Of a stretch of 64,000 bases of DNA, positions 52,339 through 60,142 are shown piece by piece. Source of the DNA: Pseudomonas fluorescens (GTDB lineage: Bacteria > Pseudomonadota > Gammaproteobacteria > Pseudomonadales > Pseudomonadaceae); the NCBI RefSeq assembly GCF_000968015.1, contig NZ_LACH01000041.1:1-64000 (forward strand), written 5' to 3'. Every line of letters begins with the position of its first letter. Position 1 is the first letter of the stretch. The translations under genes and the position numbers were made by a program. The notes under the pieces were generated by a model. That model worked only from the letters and a program-made list of their open reading frames with translations. It searched no databases and was not told the origin of the DNA.

Positions 52339-52950
52339 TTACGCAGCGGCGAACAACTGCTCGCTGATTTGCGTGTGAGCGTCGCTCATGGCTTTGGTGC
52401 GGACTTCGTCACCGTAGGCAAGACCATGGGCGCGGACGAACTCGATGTCAGTGATGCCGATGAAGCCGAACAGCACCTTCAAGTACTCTTCGTGAGCAAC
52501 ACCAGTCGCCTGACCCGCATGCAGACCGCCGGAAGTCGATACGATCACGACTTTCTTGCCGCCGCACAGGCCTTCAGGGCCGGCTTCGGTGTAACGGAAG
52601 GTCTGACCGGCAACGGCGATGCGGTCGATCCAGGCCTTGAGTTGGGTCGGGATGGTGAAGTTGTACATCGGAGCTGCAATTACCACGGCATCGGCGGCGA
52701 GGAATTCGGCCAAGGTAGTGGCGCTCAGCTCGGCTTCGTGTTGCTGCGCAGCGTTGCGCAGTTCAGCAGTGGTACCGGCGGCAACCAGGGTGGTGGCGGA
52801 GAAATGGCTGATGGCATCGGCGGCCAGGTCGCGGTAGGTCACCACGGCAGTCGGCTCGGCGGTTTGCCAGGCTTTAACGACTTCGCTGCTCAGCTGACGG
52901 GAAGCCGAGTTGTCACCAAGAATGCTCGAATCGATATGCAGCAGTTTCAT
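52339..52950 (-). CDS. azoR: FMN-dependent NADH-azoreductase
   Basis: 203 aa, flavodoxin-like fold: start MKLLHIDSSILGDNSASRQL (FMN phosphate loop), AAPMYNFTIPTQLKAWIDRI and VSTSGGLHAG, all diagnostic of AzoR. It reduces quinones and azo compounds with NADH, protecting from electrophile stress. ATG 52950 has GGAG upstream; the very long open frame beyond the start is antisense to the LysR gene. The divergent LysR regulator, 129 bases away, probably controls it. Confidence 0.94.
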   Translation of the reverse strand: MKLLHIDSSILGDNSASRQLSSEVVKAWQTAEPTAVVTYRDLAADAISHFSATTLVAAGTTAELRNAAQQHEAELSATTLAEFLAADAVVIAAPMYNFTIPTQLKAWIDRIAVAGQTFRYTEAGPEGLCGGKKVVIVSTSGGLHAGQATGVAHEEYLKVLFGFIGITDIEFVRAHGLAYGDEVRTKAMSDAHTQISEQLFAAA

Positions 52951-53079
52951 GTGGGATCTCCAGGTGAGGATCGCTACAAGGCGATCTGATGGAGAGAATC
53001 CTACAGGCGAAACCAATAGCTGATTAGACTGCAACAATGCGATAGTTCGTCCCACTGATAGAACAATCGAGCTCACACC

Positions 53080-53988
53080 ATGCAAGACCTTAATGATCTC
53101 TACTATTTCGCCAAGGTGGTTGAAGCCGGTGGCTTCGCGGCGGCCGGGCGTTTGCTCGGGATTCCCAAGTCGCGGTTGTCGCGGCGCATCGCCGAGCTGG
53201 AAGAGCGTCTCGGCGCGCGCCTGCTGCAACGCACGACCCGACAATTGAAGTTGACCGCCGTGGGTGAACGCTACCTGCGGCACTGTCAGGCGATGCTGCT
53301 GGAAGCCGAGATGGCGGACGAAGCCGTCGCCAGCATGTCCAGTGAACCTCGCGGACGTTTGCGGGTGTCCTGCCCCGTCGGGCTGGCCCACGAAATTCTG
53401 CCGACAGTGATCAGCGATTTCCTTGAGAAGTATCCTCAGGTTCAACTGGAGGTCATGTTGCTCAACCGCCGCGTCGACCTGGTGACCGAGGGTGTCGATG
53501 TCGCGCTGCGGGTGCGTGAGTTGGGCGATGAGGATCCGCTGCTGGTCACCCGGCGTTTGCGCCAGGCGCAGATGGCAATGGTCGCCAGCCCCGCGTTTTT
53601 GCACGGACGTGAAATCAACCACCCCGAAGACCTGAAAAACCTGCCCGTGCTCGGCGCCCTGGAAGCTGACCGCCTGGTGCATATCCGCATGCTCGACCAA
53701 CAGGGCAAAAGCTGCGATCTCACCCTCGAAGCGCGATTGGGCATCGACGATTTTATCGTGCGCAAGGCCTGCACCCTCGCCGGCCAGGGTTTTACCATGC
53801 TGCCGATGATGTATTGCGAGCAGGAACTGGAAAACGGCTCGTTGGTGCAGTTGCTGCCTGACTGGTCGTTGCCGGGCGGCTGGCTGCAAGCGGTCTACCC
53901 TCATCGGCGCGGGGTGATGCCGGCCGTACGCGCCTGGCTCGACCATTTGATTGAATCATTCAATGCCTGTGGGGACCGACTGATATGA
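53080..53988 (+). CDS. LysR-family regulator, divergent from azoR
   Basis: 302 aa: N-terminal winged helix (DLYYFAKVVEAGGFAAAGRLLGIPKSRLSRRIAELEERLG), then a type-2 periplasmic-binding-like effector domain (about 90-295). The form IPKSRLSRRIAELE is of the group that controls quinone or electrophile-responsive oxidoreductases. Probably senses a quinone or related compound and regulates azoR and itself. Its stop overlaps the next ATG by 4 bases. Confidence 0.9.
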   Translation: MQDLNDLYYFAKVVEAGGFAAAGRLLGIPKSRLSRRIAELEERLGARLLQRTTRQLKLTAVGERYLRHCQAMLLEAEMADEAVASMSSEPRGRLRVSCPVGLAHEILPTVISDFLEKYPQVQLEVMLLNRRVDLVTEGVDVALRVRELGDEDPLLVTRRLRQAQMAMVASPAFLHGREINHPEDLKNLPVLGALEADRLVHIRMLDQQGKSCDLTLEARLGIDDFIVRKACTLAGQGFTMLPMMYCEQELENGSLVQLLPDWSLPGGWLQAVYPHRRGVMPAVRAWLDHLIESFNACGDRLI

Positions 53989-54344
53989 AGGCAGGGCGTA
54001 TGAGCGAAGAGGATGTCGCGCAATTCTGTCTCGCGCTGCCGGGTGCGCGGGAAGACTACAAATGGGGTGGCGTACGGGTGTTTTCGATTGCGGGGAACAA
54101 GATGTTCGCCTTGCAGAATCTGCGGGGCGAATCCCTGGCCTTCAAGGTCGACAAGGATTTGTTTCTCGGTCATTGCGACCGCCCGGGAATCCGCCCGGCG
54201 CCGTATCTGGCACGGGCTCAGTGGATCATCATGGAAACGCCCTACCCGTTGGGCCCTGAAGAGCTCCAAGGCTTGTTGCAGCGTTCCCATCAATTGGTGG
54301 TCAGCAAGTTGCCCAAGCGCACCCAGGTCGGACTGCTGCTTTAA
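53985..54344 (+). CDS. MmcQ/YjbR-family DNA-binding-fold protein
   Basis: 119 aa: EEDVAQFCLALPGAREDYKWGG, RVFSIAGNKMFALQ, FKVDKDLFLGHCDRPGIRPAPYLARAQWI. This is the CyaY-like/double-stranded DNA-binding YjbR fold, with unknown cellular role. ATG 53985 overlaps the LysR stop (ATGA); ATG 54000 (MSEEDV, AAGG 8 bases upstream) is an alternative start. Its stop shares TTAA with the convergent DUF1294 gene. Confidence 0.85.
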   Translation: MKAGRMSEEDVAQFCLALPGAREDYKWGGVRVFSIAGNKMFALQNLRGESLAFKVDKDLFLGHCDRPGIRPAPYLARAQWIIMETPYPLGPEELQGLLQRSHQLVVSKLPKRTQVGLLL

Positions 54345-54350
54345 AGCAGC
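54335..54350. terminator. Palindrome spanning two convergent stop codons
   Basis: GCTGCTTTAAAGCAGC is a perfect 16-base palindrome. Its centre TTAA supplies the TAA stop to both the YjbR gene and the DUF1294 gene. It could form a small hairpin in both transcripts, but without a U-run. Confidence 0.4.
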
Positions 54351-54769
54351 GCGAACAGGTGGGCGCCGAGAAACAGCTGGTCGATCCAGAACACCTGATG
54401 CATCAGCACGATGATCCAGAACACCAACTGAAACGAGAGCTTTCGCGTCTTGTGCCGAAACACCTGTTGGGCCAGTAAGGCACCGGGCCAGCCGCCGGCG
54501 AGTTCCACCGCATGCAGCACGTTCTCGGGTGTGCGCCAATGGTCGGCGCGCGCCTTGCGCTTGTCGCTCCAGTACAGCAAGAACGCCAGCACGCTGACAA
54601 TCCCGTACGCCCCAAGGGGGATCACCGAAACCCCGCGCAGCCACAACGACATCGAGCCGAACAGCGGCAGCACGCACAGGACCGCGAACACCAGCAGTTT
54701 CAGCCGTGGTTGCTGGATCTCTCCACCAGGCTTGCGTCCGGCCTTATTGCGCGCGCTGCCATCATTCAT
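54341..54769 (-). CDS. DUF1294 membrane protein
   Basis: 142 aa. Membrane segments lie at about 24-44, 50-66 and 110-138. The DUF1294 block is YWSDKRKARADHWRTPENVLHAVELAGGWPGALLAQQVFRHKTRKLSF (quoted here only to show its landmarks: SDK, RTPE, GGWPGA, HKTRK). ATG 54769 overlaps the uppP stop by 4 bases (ATGA), so it is translated from the uppP message. Unknown function; some relatives carry an N-terminal cold-shock domain, absent here. Confidence 0.85.
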   Translation of the reverse strand: MNDGSARNKAGRKPGGEIQQPRLKLLVFAVLCVLPLFGSMSLWLRGVSVIPLGAYGIVSVLAFLLYWSDKRKARADHWRTPENVLHAVELAGGWPGALLAQQVFRHKTRKLSFQLVFWIIVLMHQVFWIDQLFLGAHLFALL

Positions 54770-55596
54770 GGCTTGACCGCGGTCCAGTCGACCCAGCCGA
54801 ACTGCCAGGTGGCCAGGATGACCAGGCCGAACGCGATGCGATACCAGGCAAACGCTGCGTAGCTGTGGCTGGCGATGAACTTGAGCAAGCCCTTGACGGC
54901 GATCATTGCAAAGATGAACGCAGTGACGAAGCCGATTGCGAACACCGGAAAATCCGACGGGACGAACAGGTGGCGGTATTTGTAGCCCGAGTAAACCGCC
55001 GCAGCGACCATGGTTGGCATCGCCAGAAAGAACGAAAACTCGGTAGCGGTCTTGCGCGACAGCCCGAACAACAAGCCACCAATGATCGTCGAGCCGGAGC
55101 GTGACGTCCCGGGAATCATCGCCAGACACTGGGCGAAGCCGACTTTCAGGGCGTCTTTCCACGTGATGTCATCAACGGTTTCGGCATGCACTTCATGCTG
55201 ACGCTTTTCGGCCCACAACATGATGATCCCGCCCACAACCAACGCCGTCGCGACGGTGATCGGGTTGAACAGGTATTGGTGGATCAGGTCGGAAAAAATC
55301 ACCCCCAGTACCACGGCCGGCATGAACGCAATCAGCAAGTTTGCAGTAAAACGGCGAGCGCCGGGCTGCGTTGGCAAACCGGTCACCACATCGATGATCT
55401 TGCGGCGGAACTCCCACACCACCGCCAGAATTGCCCCCAGCTGAATAATAATGTTGAAAGCGATGGCCCGCTCGCCACCGAAGTTGAGCAAGTCCGCGAC
55501 AATGATCTGGTGCCCGGTACTGGAAATCGGCAAAAACTCCGTCAGCCCTTCTACAACCCCAAGAATCAATGCCGAAAAGGCAGTCCAAAGATCCAT
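54766..55596 (-). CDS. uppP: Undecaprenyl-diphosphatase UppP (BacA)
   Basis: 276 aa, integral membrane enzyme that recycles undecaprenyl pyrophosphate for cell-wall synthesis and gives bacitracin tolerance. The two catalytic blocks are GVVEGLTEFLPISSTGHQII and IPGTSRSGSTIIGGLLFGLSR. About eight spans. ATG 55596 (MDLWTAF) has GGGGG upstream; the TTG just before is an alternative. It is the first gene of a two-gene unit with DUF1294. Confidence 0.95.
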   Translation of the reverse strand: MDLWTAFSALILGVVEGLTEFLPISSTGHQIIVADLLNFGGERAIAFNIIIQLGAILAVVWEFRRKIIDVVTGLPTQPGARRFTANLLIAFMPAVVLGVIFSDLIHQYLFNPITVATALVVGGIIMLWAEKRQHEVHAETVDDITWKDALKVGFAQCLAMIPGTSRSGSTIIGGLLFGLSRKTATEFSFFLAMPTMVAAAVYSGYKYRHLFVPSDFPVFAIGFVTAFIFAMIAVKGLLKFIASHSYAAFAWYRIAFGLVILATWQFGWVDWTAVKP

Positions 55597-55890
55597 CAAT
55601 CCCCCAAGAAGCCATGCGCCACGGCATGCCCCGTTAATAGTTTTTCAGAACGTTTACTGCGATCAGCCTAGCTGAAGTCCCGCGCGCACAGGATCCAGAC
55701 GGAACCATAAAAATTCCGTGAAAAATCAACTTGGATTCAGGTTTTTCCGCGCGGGGCCGAAATCCTATCAGACAAGTCTCATTAACGCTGCCGCGTTATT
55801 GGACTTGGGTCGGATATGACCGATCGGCAAAGTGTGGTTGGATGCTGGCGATCATTTATTACAAGAAAAAGAAACCGGAGTGACAGCGTT

Positions 55891-57525
55891 ATGAACAGCT
55901 TGCGCAGTATGTCGATCAGCCGGCGATTGTGGCTCATCTTGATCGTGGCAGTCCTGATGCTATTGACGTTGGGCGTCTTGATGCTCAAGCAGATTCACGA
56001 TGACCTGTACCACGCCAAGGCTCAGAAAACCCAGCATGTGGTGCAAACCGCCAGTGGCATTCTGACCTATTACCACGACCTCGAAACTGCCGGCACCCTC
56101 ACCCGCGAGGCTGCGCAGAAGCAGGCACTGAGCGCCGTTCGCGGTTTGCGCTATGACCAGAACGACTACTTCTGGATCAATGACCTGACGCCGGTGATGA
56201 TCATGCACCCGGCCAACCCGAAACTCGATGGCCAGAACCTCTCGGCGATTCGCGACCCGGACGGTTTTGCCCTGTTTAACGAAATGGTCGCCGTCGCCAA
56301 GTCCAAGGGTGCCGGCACCGTCAACTATCGCTGGCCAAAACCGGGCGCCAGTGCACCGGTAGAAAAAACCTCCTACGTCAAACTGTTCGAACCCTGGGGC
56401 TGGGTGATCGGTTCGGGCGTGTACATCGATGACATGCAGGCCGAGTTCTATGGCCAGGTCTGGAAGGCCTCGTTCGTGGGGCTGGTGATCGCCCTGATCA
56501 TGGCGCTGCTGGTCATCCTGATTGCCCGCAGCATCGTGCGTCCACTGCAGGAAACCGTGAACGCCATGGCCAACATCGCCAGCGGCGAGAGCGATCTGAC
56601 CCGCAGCCTCGACACTCATGGCCAGGATGAAGTCACGCAACTGGCTCGCCACTTCAACGCCTTCACCGCCAAGCTGCGACTGGTGATCAGGGAACTGCAA
56701 GTCTCCGCCAGTGCCCTGGGACAGTCTTCCAGCGAACTGGGCAACGACGCCGCCCAGGCCCAGCAACGCAGTCAGCAACAGTCCCAGCAAATGGAACTGG
56801 TGGCCACGGCAATCAATGAAGTGACCTATGGCGTGCACGACGTTGCGAAAAACGCCGAGCACGCCGCCAGCGAAATGCGCGATGCCGAGTCTCAGGCGCA
56901 GCAAGGTCAGGTCAATATCGATGGCAGCCTGCAACAGATCGACAAGCTGTCGTCGACCATCGATCAGGCGGTGGAAGTGATTCGTACCCTGGCCGCCGAA
57001 AGCACGCAAATCGGCAGCGTCCTCGAAGTGATCCGCTCCATCGCCGAGCAAACCAACCTGCTGGCCCTCAACGCGGCCATCGAAGCCGCCCGGGCCGGCG
57101 AGCAAGGTCGGGGGTTTGCGGTGGTGGCCGATGAAGTGCGACTGCTGGCCCAGCGTACCCAGAAGTCCACGGCCGAGATCCAGTCGATGATCGAGCGCCT
57201 GCAAAGCCACTCCGAAGCGGCGGTCAAAGTGATCAGCGACAGCAGCCGTGCATCGCAGTTGACCATCGAGCAGGCCGGCCTGGCCGGTGCAAGCCTGAAT
57301 GCCATTGCCCAGGCGCTGCGCAACCTCAACGGGTTGAACGCCTCCATCGCCAGCGCAACCTTGCAACAGGCGCATGTGGTCGAGGACATTAACCAGAACG
57401 TCACCCAGGCGGCCGGTTTGTCCCACAGCACGGCGCTGGCGGCCGAACAGTCGAGCGTGGCGAGCGTTCACCTGAAGGAATTGAGTGAGCAATTGAACGG
57501 GCTGCTCAAGCAGTTCCGGGTGTAA
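55891..57525 (+). CDS. Methyl-accepting chemotaxis protein with Cache_2-type sensor
   Basis: 544 aa. The first membrane span is about 15-33; the periplasmic single Cache_2-type domain (about 40-185) contains LRYDQNDYFWINDLTPVMIMHP and FEPWGWVIGSGVYIDD. The second span is about 190-210, then HAMP (about 212-265) and the signalling domain with hairpin tip IAEQTNLLALNAAIEAARAG. The ligand is unknown; domains of this kind often bind short carboxylic acids. ATG 55891 has GGAG 12 bases upstream, a long spacing. It stands alone; the 294 bases before it show no gene. A hairpin terminator follows. Confidence 0.92.
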   Translation: MNSLRSMSISRRLWLILIVAVLMLLTLGVLMLKQIHDDLYHAKAQKTQHVVQTASGILTYYHDLETAGTLTREAAQKQALSAVRGLRYDQNDYFWINDLTPVMIMHPANPKLDGQNLSAIRDPDGFALFNEMVAVAKSKGAGTVNYRWPKPGASAPVEKTSYVKLFEPWGWVIGSGVYIDDMQAEFYGQVWKASFVGLVIALIMALLVILIARSIVRPLQETVNAMANIASGESDLTRSLDTHGQDEVTQLARHFNAFTAKLRLVIRELQVSASALGQSSSELGNDAAQAQQRSQQQSQQMELVATAINEVTYGVHDVAKNAEHAASEMRDAESQAQQGQVNIDGSLQQIDKLSSTIDQAVEVIRTLAAESTQIGSVLEVIRSIAEQTNLLALNAAIEAARAGEQGRGFAVVADEVRLLAQRTQKSTAEIQSMIERLQSHSEAAVKVISDSSRASQLTIEQAGLAGASLNAIAQALRNLNGLNASIASATLQQAHVVEDINQNVTQAAGLSHSTALAAEQSSVASVHLKELSEQLNGLLKQFRV

Positions 57526-57543
57526 CCCTTTTAAAAGACAAAC

Positions 57544-57593
57544 AGAGGCCCCCTGTGGTGAGGGGATAAATCCCCTCGCCTCAGGGGGCCTCT
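57544..57593. terminator. Nested hairpin after the chemoreceptor gene
   Basis: AGAGGCCCCCTG (57544-57555) pairs with CAGGGGGCCTCT (57582-57593), and inside it AGGGGAT pairs with ATCCCCT. A run of mainly A residues lies on the left side, giving U on the minus-strand transcript. Confidence 0.75.
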
Positions 57594-57663
57594 ATTCACA
57601 ACAAGCCCTGCCTGCGCAATTAGGTACAATCGCCCCCTCTTCGACTTCCCCCAAGGAACCTCC

Positions 57664-58227
57664 ATGTCCGGGCTTGAACTGTTTGCCGCTGCCCTCGGTG
57701 TCATTGCCGTCTGGTTGACGGTCAAACAGAACCCCTGGTGCTGGCCGATCGGTCTGGTCATGGTGCTGCTTTATAGCTGGATCTTTTTTGAGGTGAAGCT
57801 CTACTCAGACATGCTCCTGCAGGTGATCTACGCCGCATTGCAGCTCTATGGGTGGTGGCAGTGGACGCACGCGGGGTGCGCGCGCCATGGTCGGCAGGTC
57901 AGCCTGCTCGACGGCAAATCGGTCACTATCAGTCTGGTCATTGGAGCGGTCGGCAGTCTGTTGCTGGGCGCTGCCATGGCGAACTGGACCGATGCCGCAC
58001 AACCCTGGCTCGATGCGGCACTGACTGGCTTCAGCCTGGTAGCGCAGGTATGGATGGCGCAAAAACGCGTTCAATGCTGGCCGCTGTGGTTCACCCTGGA
58101 TGTGATTTTCGTCGGGCTGTTTATCTACAAAGACCTGTACCTGACCGCCGGGCTCTACGCGCTGTTCGCCCTGATTGCCGTGCAAGGCTGGCGGGAATGG
58201 CGGGCCGATCCGGCGTTGCGCACATGA
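57664..58227 (+). CDS. pnuC: PnuC, nicotinamide riboside transporter
   Basis: 187 aa, about seven membrane spans. Family blocks are WLTVKQNPWCWPIGLVMVLLY, SDMLLQVIYAALQLYGWWQW and the C-terminal WPLWFTLDVIFVGLFIYKDLYLTAGLYALF, all typical of PnuC. It facilitates uptake of nicotinamide riboside for NAD salvage. The ribosome site CCAAGGAACCTCC precedes ATG. Its stop overlaps the next gene (ATGA), which encodes the matching kinase. Confidence 0.93.
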   Translation: MSGLELFAAALGVIAVWLTVKQNPWCWPIGLVMVLLYSWIFFEVKLYSDMLLQVIYAALQLYGWWQWTHAGCARHGRQVSLLDGKSVTISLVIGAVGSLLLGAAMANWTDAAQPWLDAALTGFSLVAQVWMAQKRVQCWPLWFTLDVIFVGLFIYKDLYLTAGLYALFALIAVQGWREWRADPALRT

Positions 58228-58748
58228 AAGTCCTGGTACTCACAGGCCCCGAATCCAGCGGCAAGAGTTGGCTGGCAGCCGAGCTGCAACAGCATTTCGG
58301 CGGGGTCCTGGTAGACGAATATGTACGCTGGTTCATCGAACAAAACCCACGAGACACCTGCCTGGCCGACATTCCGGAAATCGCCCGAGGGCAGCTGAAA
58401 TGGGAGGACGAGGCACGCGCCCGGCAGCCGCATTTGCTGATTCTCGACACTCACTTGCTGAGCAACATCCTCTGGAGCCAGACTTTGTTTGGCGCTTGCC
58501 CGACGTGGATCGAGCAAGCATTGCTGGCACGGCACTACGACCTGCATTTGCTGCTGAGCCCCGAAACAGTGGCCTGGCATGACGACGGGCAGCGTTGCCA
58601 GCCGCAACTGGCAGAGCGCCAGGCGTTTTTCCAGGCCAGCCGCCATTGGCTTGACCTGCACCGCCAGCCTTACCAGGTGTTGCAAGGTGATTGGCAACAA
58701 CGCAAGAATGCAGCATTCGAGGCCGTGACGCGCTTGCTCAAGACCTGA
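58224..58748 (+). CDS. NadR-like ribosylnicotinamide kinase (AAA ATPase)
   Basis: 174 aa, a P-loop kinase domain like the C-terminal half of NadR: Walker A LTGPESSGKSWLA, then VDEYVRWFIEQN, LLILDTHLLSNILWS and YDLHLLLSPETVAWHDDGQR. It should phosphorylate nicotinamide riboside to NMN, trapping what PnuC brings in. The repressor and adenylyltransferase domains of NadR are absent. Translation is coupled to pnuC by a 4-base overlap. Confidence 0.88.
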   Translation: MKVLVLTGPESSGKSWLAAELQQHFGGVLVDEYVRWFIEQNPRDTCLADIPEIARGQLKWEDEARARQPHLLILDTHLLSNILWSQTLFGACPTWIEQALLARHYDLHLLLSPETVAWHDDGQRCQPQLAERQAFFQASRHWLDLHRQPYQVLQGDWQQRKNAAFEAVTRLLKT

Positions 58749-59079
58749 CAGCGGTACCGCGCCCTGCCGCAAACGTCCATTCCTGAAACACCCTCCCCTG
58801 CGCAAACCCGCGTGCTAAAGCGGCTCAAGCACTCCAGCAAGAAAATGTTAAGCCACTGATACAACCTGCCTTCAGCGCCCTTTAGCGAGCAATGCCGCCA
58901 GCATGAACGGCACTTTTGCGTGGCTCTGTCTCAGTGGCGTTACAAAATTTTTTTCCCGACCTCAACAATTAAAGCCAACCAACTGTTTTTAAAAGAAAAA
59001 CGAAAACCGGCACACCTTCTGCTCTCTCCCTCCCAACGCTATAAGGGCCAGCGTTCCACTTACAGAAGGAATTGCCGCC
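58749..59079. other. Intergenic region upstream of fapA
   Basis: 331 bases, AT-rich from 58940 to 59005, no gene seen. It holds the -24/-12 element at 59009 and, before it, runs of A and T that could bend or bind IHF, as activator-dependent sigma-54 promoters need. Confidence 0.55.
59009..59022 (+). promoter_or_regulatory. Sigma-54 (RpoN) -24/-12 promoter match for fapA
   Basis: CGGCACACCTTCTGCT fits TGGCACG-N4-TTGCW with GG (59009-59010) and GC (59021-59022) exactly 10 bases apart and three mismatches elsewhere. The start point would be near 59034, about 46 bases before the fapA GTG. I found no experimental support in the sequence itself. Confidence 0.55.
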
Positions 59080-59517
59080 GTGGGGAAACTTGAAAACAAC
59101 TTCTATTGCCTCCTGCTGATCGGATGCGCACTGGGCTCAAGTGTTTGCCTGCCTGTACAAGCTGACAACGGCATCATCATTATCAAACGTGATGTCCAAC
59201 CACGCATGGCAACCCGTGCGCCGGTGATTCCCGATCCTAGCCCCACGACTGCCAATGCCAACCCGTCCAAACAAATCCTCAGTCAAACGAACGAGTTGAG
59301 CGACGGCGACTTTGCCGGTGTCGCCAGTGGTGCAGGCATCTCCGGCATGATCACTCAAAACACCAACAACCTGGGCGGCAATATCAGCAACCAGACCCAG
59401 CTTTCCAACCTCCCCGCTGGACGTTCGGGAAATGCCGGCAACGGTATTGCCAACATGGTCAATTCAAGTGTCCAGCAAGGCCTGGGTGCTCTGAAAGTCA
59501 TAACGGGAGACCGTTAA
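59080..59517 (+). CDS. fapA: FapA, amyloid operon protein
   Basis: 145 aa, first gene of the functional amyloid (fap) operon. N-terminal hydrophobic export signal (about 10-28), then NGIIIIKRDVQPRMATRAPVI and a glycine/asparagine-rich second half (SGMITQNTNNLGGNISNQTQL) ending QQGLGALKVITGDR. FapA is a periplasmic factor that affects FapC secretion and fibre composition. The start is GTG 59080 with AGAAGGA 11 bases upstream. fapB follows after one base. Confidence 0.9.
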   Translation: MGKLENNFYCLLLIGCALGSSVCLPVQADNGIIIIKRDVQPRMATRAPVIPDPSPTTANANPSKQILSQTNELSDGDFAGVASGAGISGMITQNTNNLGGNISNQTQLSNLPAGRSGNAGNGIANMVNSSVQQGLGALKVITGDR

Positions 59518-59518
59518 G

Positions 59519-60091
59519 ATGAATCGTACGCTGCTGATTATCGCCATGTTTTGCAGTGCATCGACCTTTGCCCAATCTCCCGTCATCAACAACGCCGAAA
59601 TCGACGGTTCGGGCACGCAGTACCAGGGCAACCTCGGGGTCAACCAGGCTGCCGGCGACCTACAGCAACAGGCTAACGCCCGGGCTATCGCCGTGGGCCA
59701 TGGAGCCAGCGCGAACACACAGATTCGCCAACGGCTGCGTACGGTGGTCGACCCCAGGATCGATGCTCGATCCAGCATTCAAGGCAACTCCTTCAGCAAC
59801 GGCACCGGCGTACTGGGCGTCAACCAGAGCGCGGGCGCCAGCAACCAGCAAGCCAATGCCCTGCGGATAAGCGTCAGCACACAGCCGCAAAGCATCGACG
59901 ACAGCGTCCTCAGGCAACAGAACGTGACGCTGATCATCAACTCCGATCCAACTGACTCTGCACCAGGCTATCGCCAGGTCGCTACCAGCGATCAGGCCTT
60001 CACCGGTAGCCGTGGGGTGATCCAGTTGAACCAGAGCGCCGGGGTGGGAAACCGAACGGCCAATACCCTGAGCGTACGGGTCACGGATTGA
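59519..60091 (+). CDS. fapB: FapB, minor amyloid subunit / nucleator
   Basis: 190 aa. Signal peptide ending TFA, then three imperfect amyloid-type repeats rich in N, Q, A and G, each with the GVNQ(A/S)AG(D/A)-type core: LGVNQAAGDLQQQANARAIAV, LGVNQSAGASNQQANALRISV and IQLNQSAGVGNRTANTLSVRV (end of each unit). It nucleates FapC fibres at the cell surface. No cysteine is left in the mature protein. It starts one base after the fapA stop. Confidence 0.9.
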   Translation: MNRTLLIIAMFCSASTFAQSPVINNAEIDGSGTQYQGNLGVNQAAGDLQQQANARAIAVGHGASANTQIRQRLRTVVDPRIDARSSIQGNSFSNGTGVLGVNQSAGASNQQANALRISVSTQPQSIDDSVLRQQNVTLIINSDPTDSAPGYRQVATSDQAFTGSRGVIQLNQSAGVGNRTANTLSVRVTD

Positions 60092-60142
60092 CCCAAACAG
60101 GTAGGTACAACACTTAACCTAAAATAAGTACGGAGAACCACC

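Noticed and set aside
52951..53946. N-terminal extension of azoR by about 330 codons
   Set aside because: It runs antisense through the LysR gene. The family start MKLLHIDSS with GGAG upstream is at 52950.
55960..57492. Minus-strand open frame of 510 codons
   Set aside because: Antisense to the chemoreceptor gene; composition is a codon-bias shadow.
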